Below are positions 1 to 7,269 of a stretch of 54,293 nt of DNA, piece after piece (the stretch's first letter is position 1; each line of letters opens with the position of its first letter). A program made the translations under genes and the position numbers. The stretch is from Myxococcales bacterium (GTDB taxonomy: Bacteria > Myxococcota > Polyangia > Polyangiales > Polyangiaceae). Under the pieces are notes generated by a model that was given only the letters and a program-made list of their open reading frames with translations, made no database searches and had not been told where the DNA came from. The stretch is from assembly GCA_003151595.1 (NCBI GenBank), contig PLXW01000040.1:59796-114088 (forward strand), in the 5' to 3' direction.

Positions 1-1
1 C

Positions 2-958
2 GTCGGCCTCAAGAAGACGCTCCTCGCCATCAAGCCGCACTACGACCGCGCTCTCGCCGAAGGGAAAGCGTGCGGCCTCGGCTGCGGCATCAAGAACAGC
101 GGCATCGGCAACGGCGCGCTGGAGTGGGGGAAGGTCCGGCTCGTCATCGACACGGAGGCGCAGATCAGCCTCTACAACGGCTACACCGAGATGGGCCAGG
201 GGCTGCTCACGGTGCTCGTGCAGTGCGCGGTGGAGTCGACCGGGATCGCGGCGAAGCTGTTCGTGCCGAAGGTCGACTCGACGTACCAGCTCGGCTGCGG
301 CCAGACGACCGGATCGCGCGCGACGCTCCTCGGCGGGCGCGCGGTCGTGACGGCCGGCAAGAAGCTGAAGGCGGATCTCGACGCCGGCGCGAAGCTCTCC
401 GACCTCGTCGGCCGCGTGTACGAAGGCGACGAGCTGATCGACGACACGACGAAGCTCGGCGGCACACCAAAGCCCGGCAACAAGCTGAAGACGCACACCG
501 CGTTCGGCTTCGCGACGCAGCTCGTGATCCTCGACAAGGAGGGGAAGCTCGAGAAGGTCGTGGCCGCGCACGACGTGGGGCGCGCGATCAATCCTGCGCT
601 GTGCGCGGGGCAGATCGAGGGGAGCGTCCACATGGGGCTCGGCTACGCGCTGACCGAAGAGCTCCCGTGCGACGAGCTCGGAATGCCGGTGACGTTCTCG
701 ATGCGCGACATCGGCCCGCTGCGCGCGAAGGACACGCCCGACATCGAGGTGATCCTCGTCGAAGAGCACGAGCCCGAAGGGCCGTACGGCGCGAAGGGGG
801 TTGGAGAGATCGGTCTCGTGCCGACGGCGCCTGCGGTGCAGGGGGCGCTGCATGCGTTCGACGGGATCCGGCGGTTCGTGTTGCCGATGAAGGACAGTCC
901 GGCGGCGCGGGCGATCGGCGTTGGGAAGATCAAGGTTCGGGCGGCGGCGGCGGAGTAG
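2..958 (+). CDS. Molybdenum hydroxylase (xanthine dehydrogenase family) large subunit, 5'-truncated
   Basis: The window opens inside this gene. Only the last 318 codons are present, open from base 2 with no start, ending at TAG 956-958. Visible family motifs are EMGQG, HDVGRAINP, AGQIEG and GAKGVGEIG; the final Glu of the last motif is the catalytic base in xanthine dehydrogenase-type enzymes. The fragment is therefore the C-terminal half of the molybdopterin-binding catalytic subunit that hydroxylates purines or other N-heterocycles. It lies upstream of a PLP enzyme, an SsnA-like amidohydrolase and a YgfK-like protein on the same strand. A second, complete catalytic subunit lies on the other strand at 7266-9548, so the cluster has two. 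The substrate cannot be decided from the fragment. The family call is firm. Confidence 0.9.
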   Translation, partial: VGLKKTLLAIKPHYDRALAEGKACGLGCGIKNSGIGNGALEWGKVRLVIDTEAQISLYNGYTEMGQGLLTVLVQCAVESTGIAAKLFVPKVDSTYQLGCGQTTGSRATLLGGRAVVTAGKKLKADLDAGAKLSDLVGRVYEGDELIDDTTKLGGTPKPGNKLKTHTAFGFATQLVILDKEGKLEKVVAAHDVGRAINPALCAGQIEGSVHMGLGYALTEELPCDELGMPVTFSMRDIGPLRAKDTPDIEVILVEEHEPEGPYGAKGVGEIGLVPTAPAVQGALHAFDGIRRFVLPMKDSPAARAIGVGKIKVRAAAAE

Positions 959-989
959 CTCCCAGGGCTCCCCGTGCTCCCCCACCCTG

Positions 990-1013
990 CCCTCCCCCGA
1001 TTTCGGTGGAGGG
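990..1013. repeat. Small G/C hairpin between the Mo-hydroxylase and PLP genes
   Basis: The inverted arms CCCTCC (990-995) and GGAGGG (1008-1013) enclose a 12-nt loop. They lie 31 nt after the stop codon of the preceding gene. No T-run follows, so it is either a weak terminator or an intergenic palindromic repeat. No other notable signal is seen in the 80-nt gap. Confidence 0.3.
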
Positions 1014-1038
1014 TGTGAATTCAGCGAGTGAGATTTTC

Positions 1039-2316
1039 ATGACGAGCATGACGAAGATTGCGCGACTCACGTGCGTTCAATGTGGCGCGCATTACCGCGA
1101 GGGAGAGCACCCGTACACGTGCCCCGTGTGCGGCATCGAGGGGATCCTCGACGTCGAGTACGACTACGACGTCGCGCGCGCGTCGATGAAGACGCACGGG
1201 ATCGGGACGACGCCGGCGGATCGGTTGGGATCGATCTGGCGGTACATCGATCTGCTCCCCATCTCCGGTGAGAAGGGACTTCCGAAGCTTCAGATCGGAG
1301 GGACGCCGCTCGTCGATGCGCCGCGGCTCGCGAAGCAGGCGGGGGTCGCGTCGCTGGTGATCAAGGACGACGGGCGCTTGCCCACCGCGTCGTTCAAGGA
1401 TCGCGCGTCGGCCGTCGGCACCACGAAGGCGCGCGAGCTCGGGTTCAAGACGATCGCGTGCTCGTCGACCGGGAACGCGGCGTCGTCGCTGGCCGGGTTC
1501 TGCGCCGACGCCGGGCTGGAAGCGATCATCTTCGTCCCCGCGCACGCGCCGCCGGCGAAGGTCGCGCAGCTCCGCGCGTTCGGCGCGACGGTGCTCCTCG
1601 TCGAGGGGAGCTACGACCAGGCGTATTACCTCTGCGAGGACGCGTGCAAACTGCACGGCTGGTACGACCGCAACTGCGCGGTGAACCCGTACCTCGTCGA
1701 GGGGAAGAAGACGTGCGGCCTCGAGATCGGCGAGCAGCTGGCGGGCGATCCGCCCGACTGGGTCGTCGTGGCGCTCGGCGACGGCTGCACCACCGCCGGG
1801 ATCTGGAAGGGCATGCGCGAGATGCACCTGCTCGGCGTGCTGCCGAAGCTGCCGCGCATCCTCGCCGTGCAGGCCGAGGGGGCCGCGCCGCTGGCGAAGG
1901 CGTGGGCCAAGAAGAACTTCGGCGACACGAAGACGAACGAGACCGAGAAGGTGAAGGCCGTGACGGCCGCTGACTCGATCGCGGTGGGCGAGCCGCGCAA
2001 CTGGCGGAAGGCGCTGCGCGCGGTGAAGGCGAGCGAAGGGGCGATCGTGAGCGTGAGCGACGACGCCATCCTCGAAGCGGCCAAGGACATCGCGTCGAAG
2101 ACGGGCGTGTTCGCGGAGCCCACGGGGGCCGCGCCGTTCGCGGGGCTCCTCCGCGCACGTGAAGCGGGGATCGTGGGCGCGAAGGATCGCGTGCTGGTCG
2201 TCGTGACGGGCAACGGGCTGAAGGACGTGGCGGGCGCGTCGGCCAAGGCGCCGCCGGCGCATCGCATCGGCGTGTCGCTGGAGGATGTAGCTCGCGTACT
2301 TCGGGAACGCGCGTGA
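1039..2316 (+). CDS. Threonine synthase-like PLP (fold type II) lyase with N-terminal zinc ribbon
   Basis: A 425-residue protein starting at ATG 1039; a second ATG at 1048 is equally possible. The frame is open further upstream, but that part reads through the preceding gene and looks non-coding. Cys12, Cys15, Cys28 and Cys31 (CVQC...CPVC) form a zinc ribbon found in one class of threonine synthase. The PLP lysine is Lys120 in TASFKDRAS; CSSTGNAASS is the phosphate-binding Ser/Thr-Gly-Asn loop and VVVTGNGLKD a later cofactor-site segment. The family performs PLP-dependent beta/gamma-elimination or replacement, as in O-phosphohomoserine to threonine. No homoserine kinase or dehydrogenase gene is nearby. 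The neighbours are purine-catabolic, and in gut-bacterial purine clusters the equivalent slot holds the fold-II enzyme diaminopropionate ammonia-lyase (YgeX). A catabolic lyase role is therefore plausible but inferred. Confidence 0.85.
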   Translation: MTSMTKIARLTCVQCGAHYREGEHPYTCPVCGIEGILDVEYDYDVARASMKTHGIGTTPADRLGSIWRYIDLLPISGEKGLPKLQIGGTPLVDAPRLAKQAGVASLVIKDDGRLPTASFKDRASAVGTTKARELGFKTIACSSTGNAASSLAGFCADAGLEAIIFVPAHAPPAKVAQLRAFGATVLLVEGSYDQAYYLCEDACKLHGWYDRNCAVNPYLVEGKKTCGLEIGEQLAGDPPDWVVVALGDGCTTAGIWKGMREMHLLGVLPKLPRILAVQAEGAAPLAKAWAKKNFGDTKTNETEKVKAVTAADSIAVGEPRNWRKALRAVKASEGAIVSVSDDAILEAAKDIASKTGVFAEPTGAAPFAGLLRAREAGIVGAKDRVLVVVTGNGLKDVAGASAKAPPAHRIGVSLEDVARVLRERA

Positions 2317-2322
2317 TCGCGC

Positions 2323-2422
2323 CCCCTCACCCCCCCGCCCCCTCTCCCGTAAAGGGAGAGGGGGAGCGAAAGTCGATCTCTCCTCCCCTCTCCCCTTGCG
2401 GGAGAGGGGCTGGGGGTGAGGG
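2323..2422. repeat. Palindromic repeat element, copy 1
   Basis: About 100 bp bounded by CCCTCACCCCC on the left and GGGGGTGAGGG on the right, so the whole element is an inverted repeat. Inside are two further hairpins, CCCTCTCCC-gtaaa-GGGAGAGGG and CCCCTCTCCC-cttgc-GGGAGAGGGG. A nearly identical copy in the same orientation lies at 5736-5835 and a partial copy at 19787-19870. It fills the gap between the PLP gene and the amidohydrolase gene. It resembles the REP/MITE-like intergenic palindromes common in Proteobacteria and Myxococcota. It could act as a terminator or RNA stabiliser. Confidence 0.85.
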
Positions 2423-2428
2423 TTCGCG

Positions 2429-3718
2429 ATGATCGCCCTCGTCGGCGGCACGGTCGCGACGCTCGATCCGCCGCGCGTCACGCGGGCCGACGTCGTGATC
2501 GAGCACGATCGGATCGTGCAGGTCGGCGGCGAGGTTCCAGCGCACGCGTCGCGCGTCGACGCGAGCGGGTGCGTGGTGATGCCCGGGTTCGTCGTCGGGC
2601 ACACGCACCTGTACTCGGCGCTCGCGTGCGGAATGCCGCCGCCCGCCGTCGCGCCGACGACGTTCAAGGAGATCCTCCAGCGCGTGTGGTGGAAGCTCGA
2701 TCGCGCGCTCGACGACGAGCTCGTCGAAGTCTCGGCGATGGCCGGCGCGATCGAAGCGGCGAAGCGCGGGGTCACGTGCGTCATCGATCACCACGCCTCG
2801 CCGAACGCGATCGACGGATCGCTCGATCGCATCGCGTCCGCGCTGGCGAAGGTCGGGATCCGCGGCGTGCTCTGCTACGAGACCAGCGACCGTGACGGAC
2901 GCGAGCGACGCGACGCGGGCCTCCGCGAGAACCTCCGCTTCGCCAAGCGTTGCCGCGAAGACGCCGCGCTCCCCATGCGCGCGATGTTCGGAGCCCACGC
3001 GCCGTTCACGCTCGAAGACGACACGCTCGAAGAGCTGTCCACGCAGGCCTCGTGGTCAGGCGCGCCGCTGCACATTCACGTCGCGGAAGGCCCCGACGAC
3101 GGCGAAGACGCCGCCAGGCGCGGCACGACGGTCGGCGCGCGCCTGCTCTCGGCGATCGGCCGCGGCGGAATCGTCGCGCACGCCGTCCATCTCGACGCCG
3201 AGACGCGCGCCACCCTCGAGCGCAACGGCGTGTGGATCGTGACCAACGCCCGCTCGAACATGAACAACGCGGTCGGCGTGGCTCCGGCGAGCGGGTCGCG
3301 CGTGGCGCTCGGCACCGACGGGATCGGCGCGGACATGATCACCGAAGCGCAGACGCACTTCTTCCGTCACGCCGAGGCGAACGACGGTCTCGCGATGGAT
3401 GCGATCGCGCGCATCGTCGGCGCGCAGAAGCTCGCGGCACTTCGCTTCGAAGGGGAAGAGCGCGCGCCGCAGATCGCGCCCGGCGAGCGCGCCGACCTCG
3501 TCGTGCTCGCGTACGACCCGCCGACGCCAATGGACGCCTCGAACCTCGCCGGTCACTTCCTCTTCGGACTCTCCGGCGCATGCGTGCGCGACACGATCGC
3601 CGGAGGGCGCTTCGTGTTGAAGCACGGCGTCGTACAAGGCCTCGACATGCCCGCGTTCGCCGCGCGCGCCCGTATTCAAGCTTCGCGACTCTGGTCGCGC
3701 ATGAAAGACATCGCCTAA
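2429..3718 (+). CDS. ssnA: SsnA-like amidohydrolase (metal-dependent, chlorohydrolase/guanine deaminase superfamily)
   Basis: A 429-residue protein with the full metallo-amidohydrolase pattern. It has an N-terminal beta-sandwich segment, GHTHLYSAL with His58 and His60, HIHVAEG, AHAVHL and LGTDGIGADM carrying the metal-binding Asp, then the returning C-terminal beta-sandwich ending near residue 410. The closest described family is SsnA, found with YgfK and xanthine dehydrogenase in purine and uric acid utilisation clusters. It would hydrolyse a C-N bond in a purine or opened-ring intermediate in the cytoplasm. It is separated from ygfK by 3 nt, so the two are almost certainly co-transcribed and coupled. 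The start at ATG 2429 lies directly after the palindromic repeat. Family certain, the SsnA subgroup likely, substrate unknown. Confidence 0.85.
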   Translation: MIALVGGTVATLDPPRVTRADVVIEHDRIVQVGGEVPAHASRVDASGCVVMPGFVVGHTHLYSALACGMPPPAVAPTTFKEILQRVWWKLDRALDDELVEVSAMAGAIEAAKRGVTCVIDHHASPNAIDGSLDRIASALAKVGIRGVLCYETSDRDGRERRDAGLRENLRFAKRCREDAALPMRAMFGAHAPFTLEDDTLEELSTQASWSGAPLHIHVAEGPDDGEDAARRGTTVGARLLSAIGRGGIVAHAVHLDAETRATLERNGVWIVTNARSNMNNAVGVAPASGSRVALGTDGIGADMITEAQTHFFRHAEANDGLAMDAIARIVGAQKLAALRFEGEERAPQIAPGERADLVVLAYDPPTPMDASNLAGHFLFGLSGACVRDTIAGGRFVLKHGVVQGLDMPAFAARARIQASRLWSRMKDIA

Positions 3719-3721
3719 GCC

Positions 3722-5728
3722 ATGGCCATCATCGTCCCGCACCGCTTCGAGGATCTCGTTCGCCGCATGCTCGTCGAGCACGCGCGCACCGGCGCCATCT
3801 ACGATCTCGAAGCGCGCGAGATCTGGCGCGGCCCGAGCGAGGGCTTCGATCTCTCGGTCGACAACCACGGCGCCCGCGCGGCCACCGGCGTCGGCCCGGC
3901 CGCAGGTCCGCACGCGCAGCTCGCGCAGAACATCGCGCTGGCGTGGCTCGGCGGCGCGCGCATCCTCGAGCTGAAGACCATCCAGGTGCTCGATCGCCTG
4001 GAAATCCCGCGCCCGTGCATCGACGCGCAGAACGTCGGCTTCAACGTCGAGTGGTCGCAGGAGCTCACGCTCGACGAGTCGCTCGTGGAGTACGCCGCCG
4101 GCTGGGCGCTCATCCACATCGCCGCCGATCTCCTCGCCATGCCCGCCGCCGCGCGCACCACTCAGCTCGAGGTCTCCGTCGGGTACTCGCTCGACGGCAT
4201 CCGCAGCGACGCCGTGCGCACGTGGCTCCACCGCCTGCGTCACGCCCGCCCGCTCCTCGACGCCGCGTTCGCGTCACTCCCCGCCGACCTTCGGGCGCGC
4301 GTCGGCCACGTCGCCGTCCCCGACGAGCCGTACGACTGCATCACGCTCTCCACGTTCCACGGCTGCGCGCCCGACGAGATCGAGCGCATCGCGATGCACC
4401 TGCTCGCGGAGCACGACTGCCACGTGGTCGTGAAGATGAACCCGACGATCCTCGGCAAGGAGCGCGTCGCCGATCTTCTCCGCGGGACGCTCGGCTACGA
4501 CGACCTGCGCATCCACGCCCCCGCGTTCGACGGCGACCTCCGCTTCGACGAAGCGGTGTCGATGATGGAGCGCCTCTCGGTCGAGGCCACGAAGCGCGGG
4601 CGGCGCGTCGGTGCGAAGTTCACCAACACGCTCGTCGTCGAGAACCACAAGACGTTCTTCGGCGCCGACCAGAAGCAGATGTACCTCTCGGGCGCGCCGC
4701 TCCACGTGCTCGCCGTGCACGCCGCCGCGCGCTTCGCCGAGGCCACGGGCGGCAAGTACCCGCTCTCGTTCTCCGGCGGCATCGATCGCACGAACTTCCC
4801 CGACACGCTCGCCTGCGGCTTCGTCCCGGTCACGACGTGCACCGATCTCCTTCGTCCCGGCGGGTACGGCCGCCTCCCGAAGTACCTGAAGGAGCTCGAG
4901 GAGCGCATGAAGGCGGTGAACGCGCGCGACGTCGCGTCGTTCGTGCGCGCGACGGCCGGCGGCATCGAAGACGGCAAGGCCGCGGCGCTCGCCAACCTGA
5001 GCGCGTACGCCGCGAAGGTGACCGACGATCCGCGCTACGCCGCGCCGAAGAACAACAAGATCCCGCGCCGCATCGGCTCGCATCTCGCGCTCTTCGACTG
5101 CATCGCCTGCGACAAGTGCGTCGCCGTCTGCCCGAACGACGCGAACTTCGCCGTCGAGATCGACGAAGGGACCTTCGACGCGCCCGAGCTCGTCGCGCGC
5201 GGCGGTCACGTGGTCGTCGAGAGCGCGCCGGCGTTCGCGGTGAAGCGAAAGCGCCAGTTCGCGAACTACGCCGACTTCTGCAACGACTGCGGCAACTGCG
5301 ACGTCTTCTGCCCCGAAGAAGGGGGCCCGTACAAGGTGAAGCCGCGCTTCTTCGGCGCCCGCGCCACGTTCGACGCCGACAAGCACGACGGCTTCTTCGT
5401 GGAGCAAGACCCGCGCGGCCGCTTCGTGATGACCGCGCGCATGAGCGGCGCCCGCACCAAGCTGGTCGTCGACCGCGAGACCTCGCGCGCCACGTTCACC
5501 GACGACGCGATCTTCTGCGAGATCGATCTCGAGACGCACGCCGTCCTCCACACCGGCTGCGCGACGCAGGCGATTCACTCCACCGAGGGGCACCGCCTCG
5601 CGATGTGGCGCTACCACGCGATGCGCTTGCTCCTGCGCGGCGTGCTCGCGGGCGTCAACCCGGTGAGCGCGCGATGGCTGGAGACCGCGGACGCGGCGCC
5701 GCGGAGGCTCGTCATTTCCGAAGCGTAA
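3722..5728 (+). CDS. ygfK: YgfK-like protein: dihydroorotate dehydrogenase-like barrel fused to a two-cluster ferredoxin, short form
   Basis: A 668-residue protein. Residues 1 to about 445 match the N-terminal part of YgfK (segments such as PVGPAAGPH-QLAQNI, ELKT-QVLDRLE, STFHGCAPDEIE, GYGRLPKY), a flavin-type TIM barrel. Residues 460-470 (CIACDKCVAVC) and 520-530 (CNDCGNCDVFC) are two classic 4Fe-4S motifs. E. coli YgfK is about 1030 residues and has a GltD-like FAD/NAD(P) domain between these parts; here it is missing, with no frameshift seen, so the deletion looks natural. Electrons would have to come from another donor. YgfK was first called a selenate reductase subunit; genetic work in gut bacteria ties the family to anaerobic purine use. 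The gene follows ssnA by 3 nt. Family confident, reaction not known. Confidence 0.85.
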   Translation: MAIIVPHRFEDLVRRMLVEHARTGAIYDLEAREIWRGPSEGFDLSVDNHGARAATGVGPAAGPHAQLAQNIALAWLGGARILELKTIQVLDRLEIPRPCIDAQNVGFNVEWSQELTLDESLVEYAAGWALIHIAADLLAMPAAARTTQLEVSVGYSLDGIRSDAVRTWLHRLRHARPLLDAAFASLPADLRARVGHVAVPDEPYDCITLSTFHGCAPDEIERIAMHLLAEHDCHVVVKMNPTILGKERVADLLRGTLGYDDLRIHAPAFDGDLRFDEAVSMMERLSVEATKRGRRVGAKFTNTLVVENHKTFFGADQKQMYLSGAPLHVLAVHAAARFAEATGGKYPLSFSGGIDRTNFPDTLACGFVPVTTCTDLLRPGGYGRLPKYLKELEERMKAVNARDVASFVRATAGGIEDGKAAALANLSAYAAKVTDDPRYAAPKNNKIPRRIGSHLALFDCIACDKCVAVCPNDANFAVEIDEGTFDAPELVARGGHVVVESAPAFAVKRKRQFANYADFCNDCGNCDVFCPEEGGPYKVKPRFFGARATFDADKHDGFFVEQDPRGRFVMTARMSGARTKLVVDRETSRATFTDDAIFCEIDLETHAVLHTGCATQAIHSTEGHRLAMWRYHAMRLLLRGVLAGVNPVSARWLETADAAPRRLVISEA

Positions 5729-5735
5729 CCCGCGC

Positions 5736-5835
5736 CCCTCACCCCCCAACCCCCTCTCCCGTAAAGGGAGAGGGGGAGCCAGCGCATGATCTCTCCTCCC
5801 CTCTCCCCTTGCGGGAGAGGGGCCGGGGGTGAGGG
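5736..5835. repeat. Palindromic repeat element, copy 2
   Basis: This is the same element and orientation as at 2323-2422. Differences are confined mainly to the short linker between the two internal hairpins and a few bases near the boundaries. It sits between the convergent stops of ygfK (5728) and the FAD subunit gene (5837), so it may end transcription from both sides. Together copies 1 and 2 bracket ssnA and ygfK as direct repeats. Confidence 0.85.
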
Positions 5836-5836
5836 C

Positions 5837-6766
5837 TCACGGATGCAGCGCGCGCCACACGAGCGCCTTGGCCACGTGAAGCCGGTATTCGCCGGTGCTC
5901 CGCACGTCGTCGATCGGCGTGATGTCCTTCGCGACCGCCGCGCCCAGCGCCGCGCGATCGATCGACGCCAGCGTCTTGCCTTCCACCAGCGAGCGCACGT
6001 TCACCATCGGCGCCGTCACCGGCCCCACCGACGCCATCCCGAAGCGCGCGCGCGTCACGACGCCGCTCGCGTCGCGCTCGATCACCGCGGCCAGCGCGAC
6101 CTTCGAGATCGCCTGCGCCAGGCGCGTGCCCACCTTGCGCCACGTGACGATCGCGCCGTCGTTCGGCACGCGCACGTCGATCGCGGTGATGAGCTCGTCC
6201 TTCTGCATCACTGTCTTCCTGTACGCCGTGAAGAACTCTTCCAGCGGCACCCGGCGCTGCTCGCGCGCGCTCGTCAGAACGACCACGCCGTCGAGCGCCA
6301 TCAAGGCCGGCACTCCGTCCGCCGCCGGTGAGGCCGTCGCGATATTTCCCGCGAGCGTTCCGCGCGTCTGGATCTGCACGGCGCCGACGTCGCGCGCCAT
6401 CACGCCGAGCATCGGGACCGTCCCGAGCACGCGCGCGTCGCGGCGAAGCGCCCAGTACGTCACCCCTCCGCCCAGCGTCATCCGCCGCTCGCCGTTCGTT
6501 TCGTGGAACGCGATCGACGACAGCGCTTCGACGCGCGTGAGATCGATCACGCGATCGACCGGCACGGCCTTCTCGGCCGGCATCAGCTGGCGATCGACGA
6601 TCCAGTCGGTCCCGCCGGCGAGCATGACCGTTCGCTTCCCTTCGACGCCGGAGCGCGCGAGCAGCTCGCACGCTTCGTCGATCGTGCGCGGTGAAGCGAG
6701 CTCGGTCTTCGCGAGCCCTGACGGCGGAAACGTGCGAACCCCCTCGCGGGGCGGGATCATGCTCAT
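5837..6766 (-). CDS. Xanthine dehydrogenase family FAD-binding subunit
   Basis: A 309-residue protein of the CoxM/XdhB type. The FAD pyrophosphate loop is visible as MLAGGTDW near residue 48, and IQTRGTLAGNIATASPAADG near residue 133 is the second flavin-binding segment. The C-terminal third (SKVALAAVI onward) is the CO dehydrogenase flavoprotein C-terminal fold. It passes electrons from the [2Fe-2S] subunit to NAD+ or another acceptor. It is the last gene of the minus-strand operon. Its ATG overlaps the stop of the [2Fe-2S] gene by 4 nt (ATGA), typical of coupled translation of complex subunits. The family call is strong. Confidence 0.92.
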   Translation of the reverse strand: MSMIPPREGVRTFPPSGLAKTELASPRTIDEACELLARSGVEGKRTVMLAGGTDWIVDRQLMPAEKAVPVDRVIDLTRVEALSSIAFHETNGERRMTLGGGVTYWALRRDARVLGTVPMLGVMARDVGAVQIQTRGTLAGNIATASPAADGVPALMALDGVVVLTSAREQRRVPLEEFFTAYRKTVMQKDELITAIDVRVPNDGAIVTWRKVGTRLAQAISKVALAAVIERDASGVVTRARFGMASVGPVTAPMVNVRSLVEGKTLASIDRAALGAAVAKDITPIDDVRSTGEYRLHVAKALVWRALHP

Positions 6767-7269
6767 GCGCCGCTCTTGTCGCCCGACGCGCCGGGCGCAG
6801 GCTTCTGGATCGTGGCCAGCTTCACCGCGGCGTCACCGATGGCGTCGACGATGCGCTGGTAGCCGGTGCAGCGGCAAAGGTTGCCGGCGATCGCGTCGCG
6901 CACTTCGTCTTCGGTCGGCGCTTCGTTGTCACGGAGGAGCGCGTCGGCCGAGATGAGCATCCCCGGCGTGCAGATCCCGCACTGCGCGCCCCCCGAGTCG
7001 ACGAAGCACTTCTGCAACTCCGAGAGCTCCTCGCCGATCGCGAGCCCCTCGACCGTCACGATCTCGCGCCCCTCGCATTGGCCGATGGCGACCAGACACG
7101 AGTTCACCGGCACGCCGTCGAGCAGCACGGTGCACGCGCCGCACTCTCCTTCGCCGCACCCTTCCTTGGTCCCCGTGAGACCGAGCGTGAGCCGAAGCGC
7201 GTCGAGCAAGCGCGCGAGCGGCGGCGCGTCGACCTGTTGCGCGCGACCGTTGACGACGAGGCGAATCAT
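6763..7269 (-). CDS. Xanthine dehydrogenase family [2Fe-2S] iron-sulfur subunit
   Basis: A 168-residue protein. The N-terminal plant-type ferredoxin domain has GCGEGECGACTVLLDG plus a later Cys (VNSCL). The C-terminal helical domain has CGICTPGM and CRCTGY, the second [2Fe-2S] site of molybdenum hydroxylases. The frame is open 5' of base 7269, but that part overlaps the Mo-subunit gene. ATG at 7269 is chosen because it gives the normal family N-terminus (MIRLVVNG) and overlaps the previous stop by 4 nt. The small tail (residues 150-168) is Lys/Ala/Gly rich. It carries electrons from the Mo site to FAD in the same complex. Confidence 0.93.
   Translation of the reverse strand: MIRLVVNGRAQQVDAPPLARLLDALRLTLGLTGTKEGCGEGECGACTVLLDGVPVNSCLVAIGQCEGREIVTVEGLAIGEELSELQKCFVDSGGAQCGICTPGMLISADALLRDNEAPTEDEVRDAIAGNLCRCTGYQRIVDAIGDAAVKLATIQKPAPGASGDKSGA

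Noticed and set aside
70..1038. An in-frame extension of the PLP enzyme upstream of ATG 1039
   Set aside because: It reads an Arg-rich shadow of the Mo-hydroxylase gene on the same strand and adds no recognisable domain.
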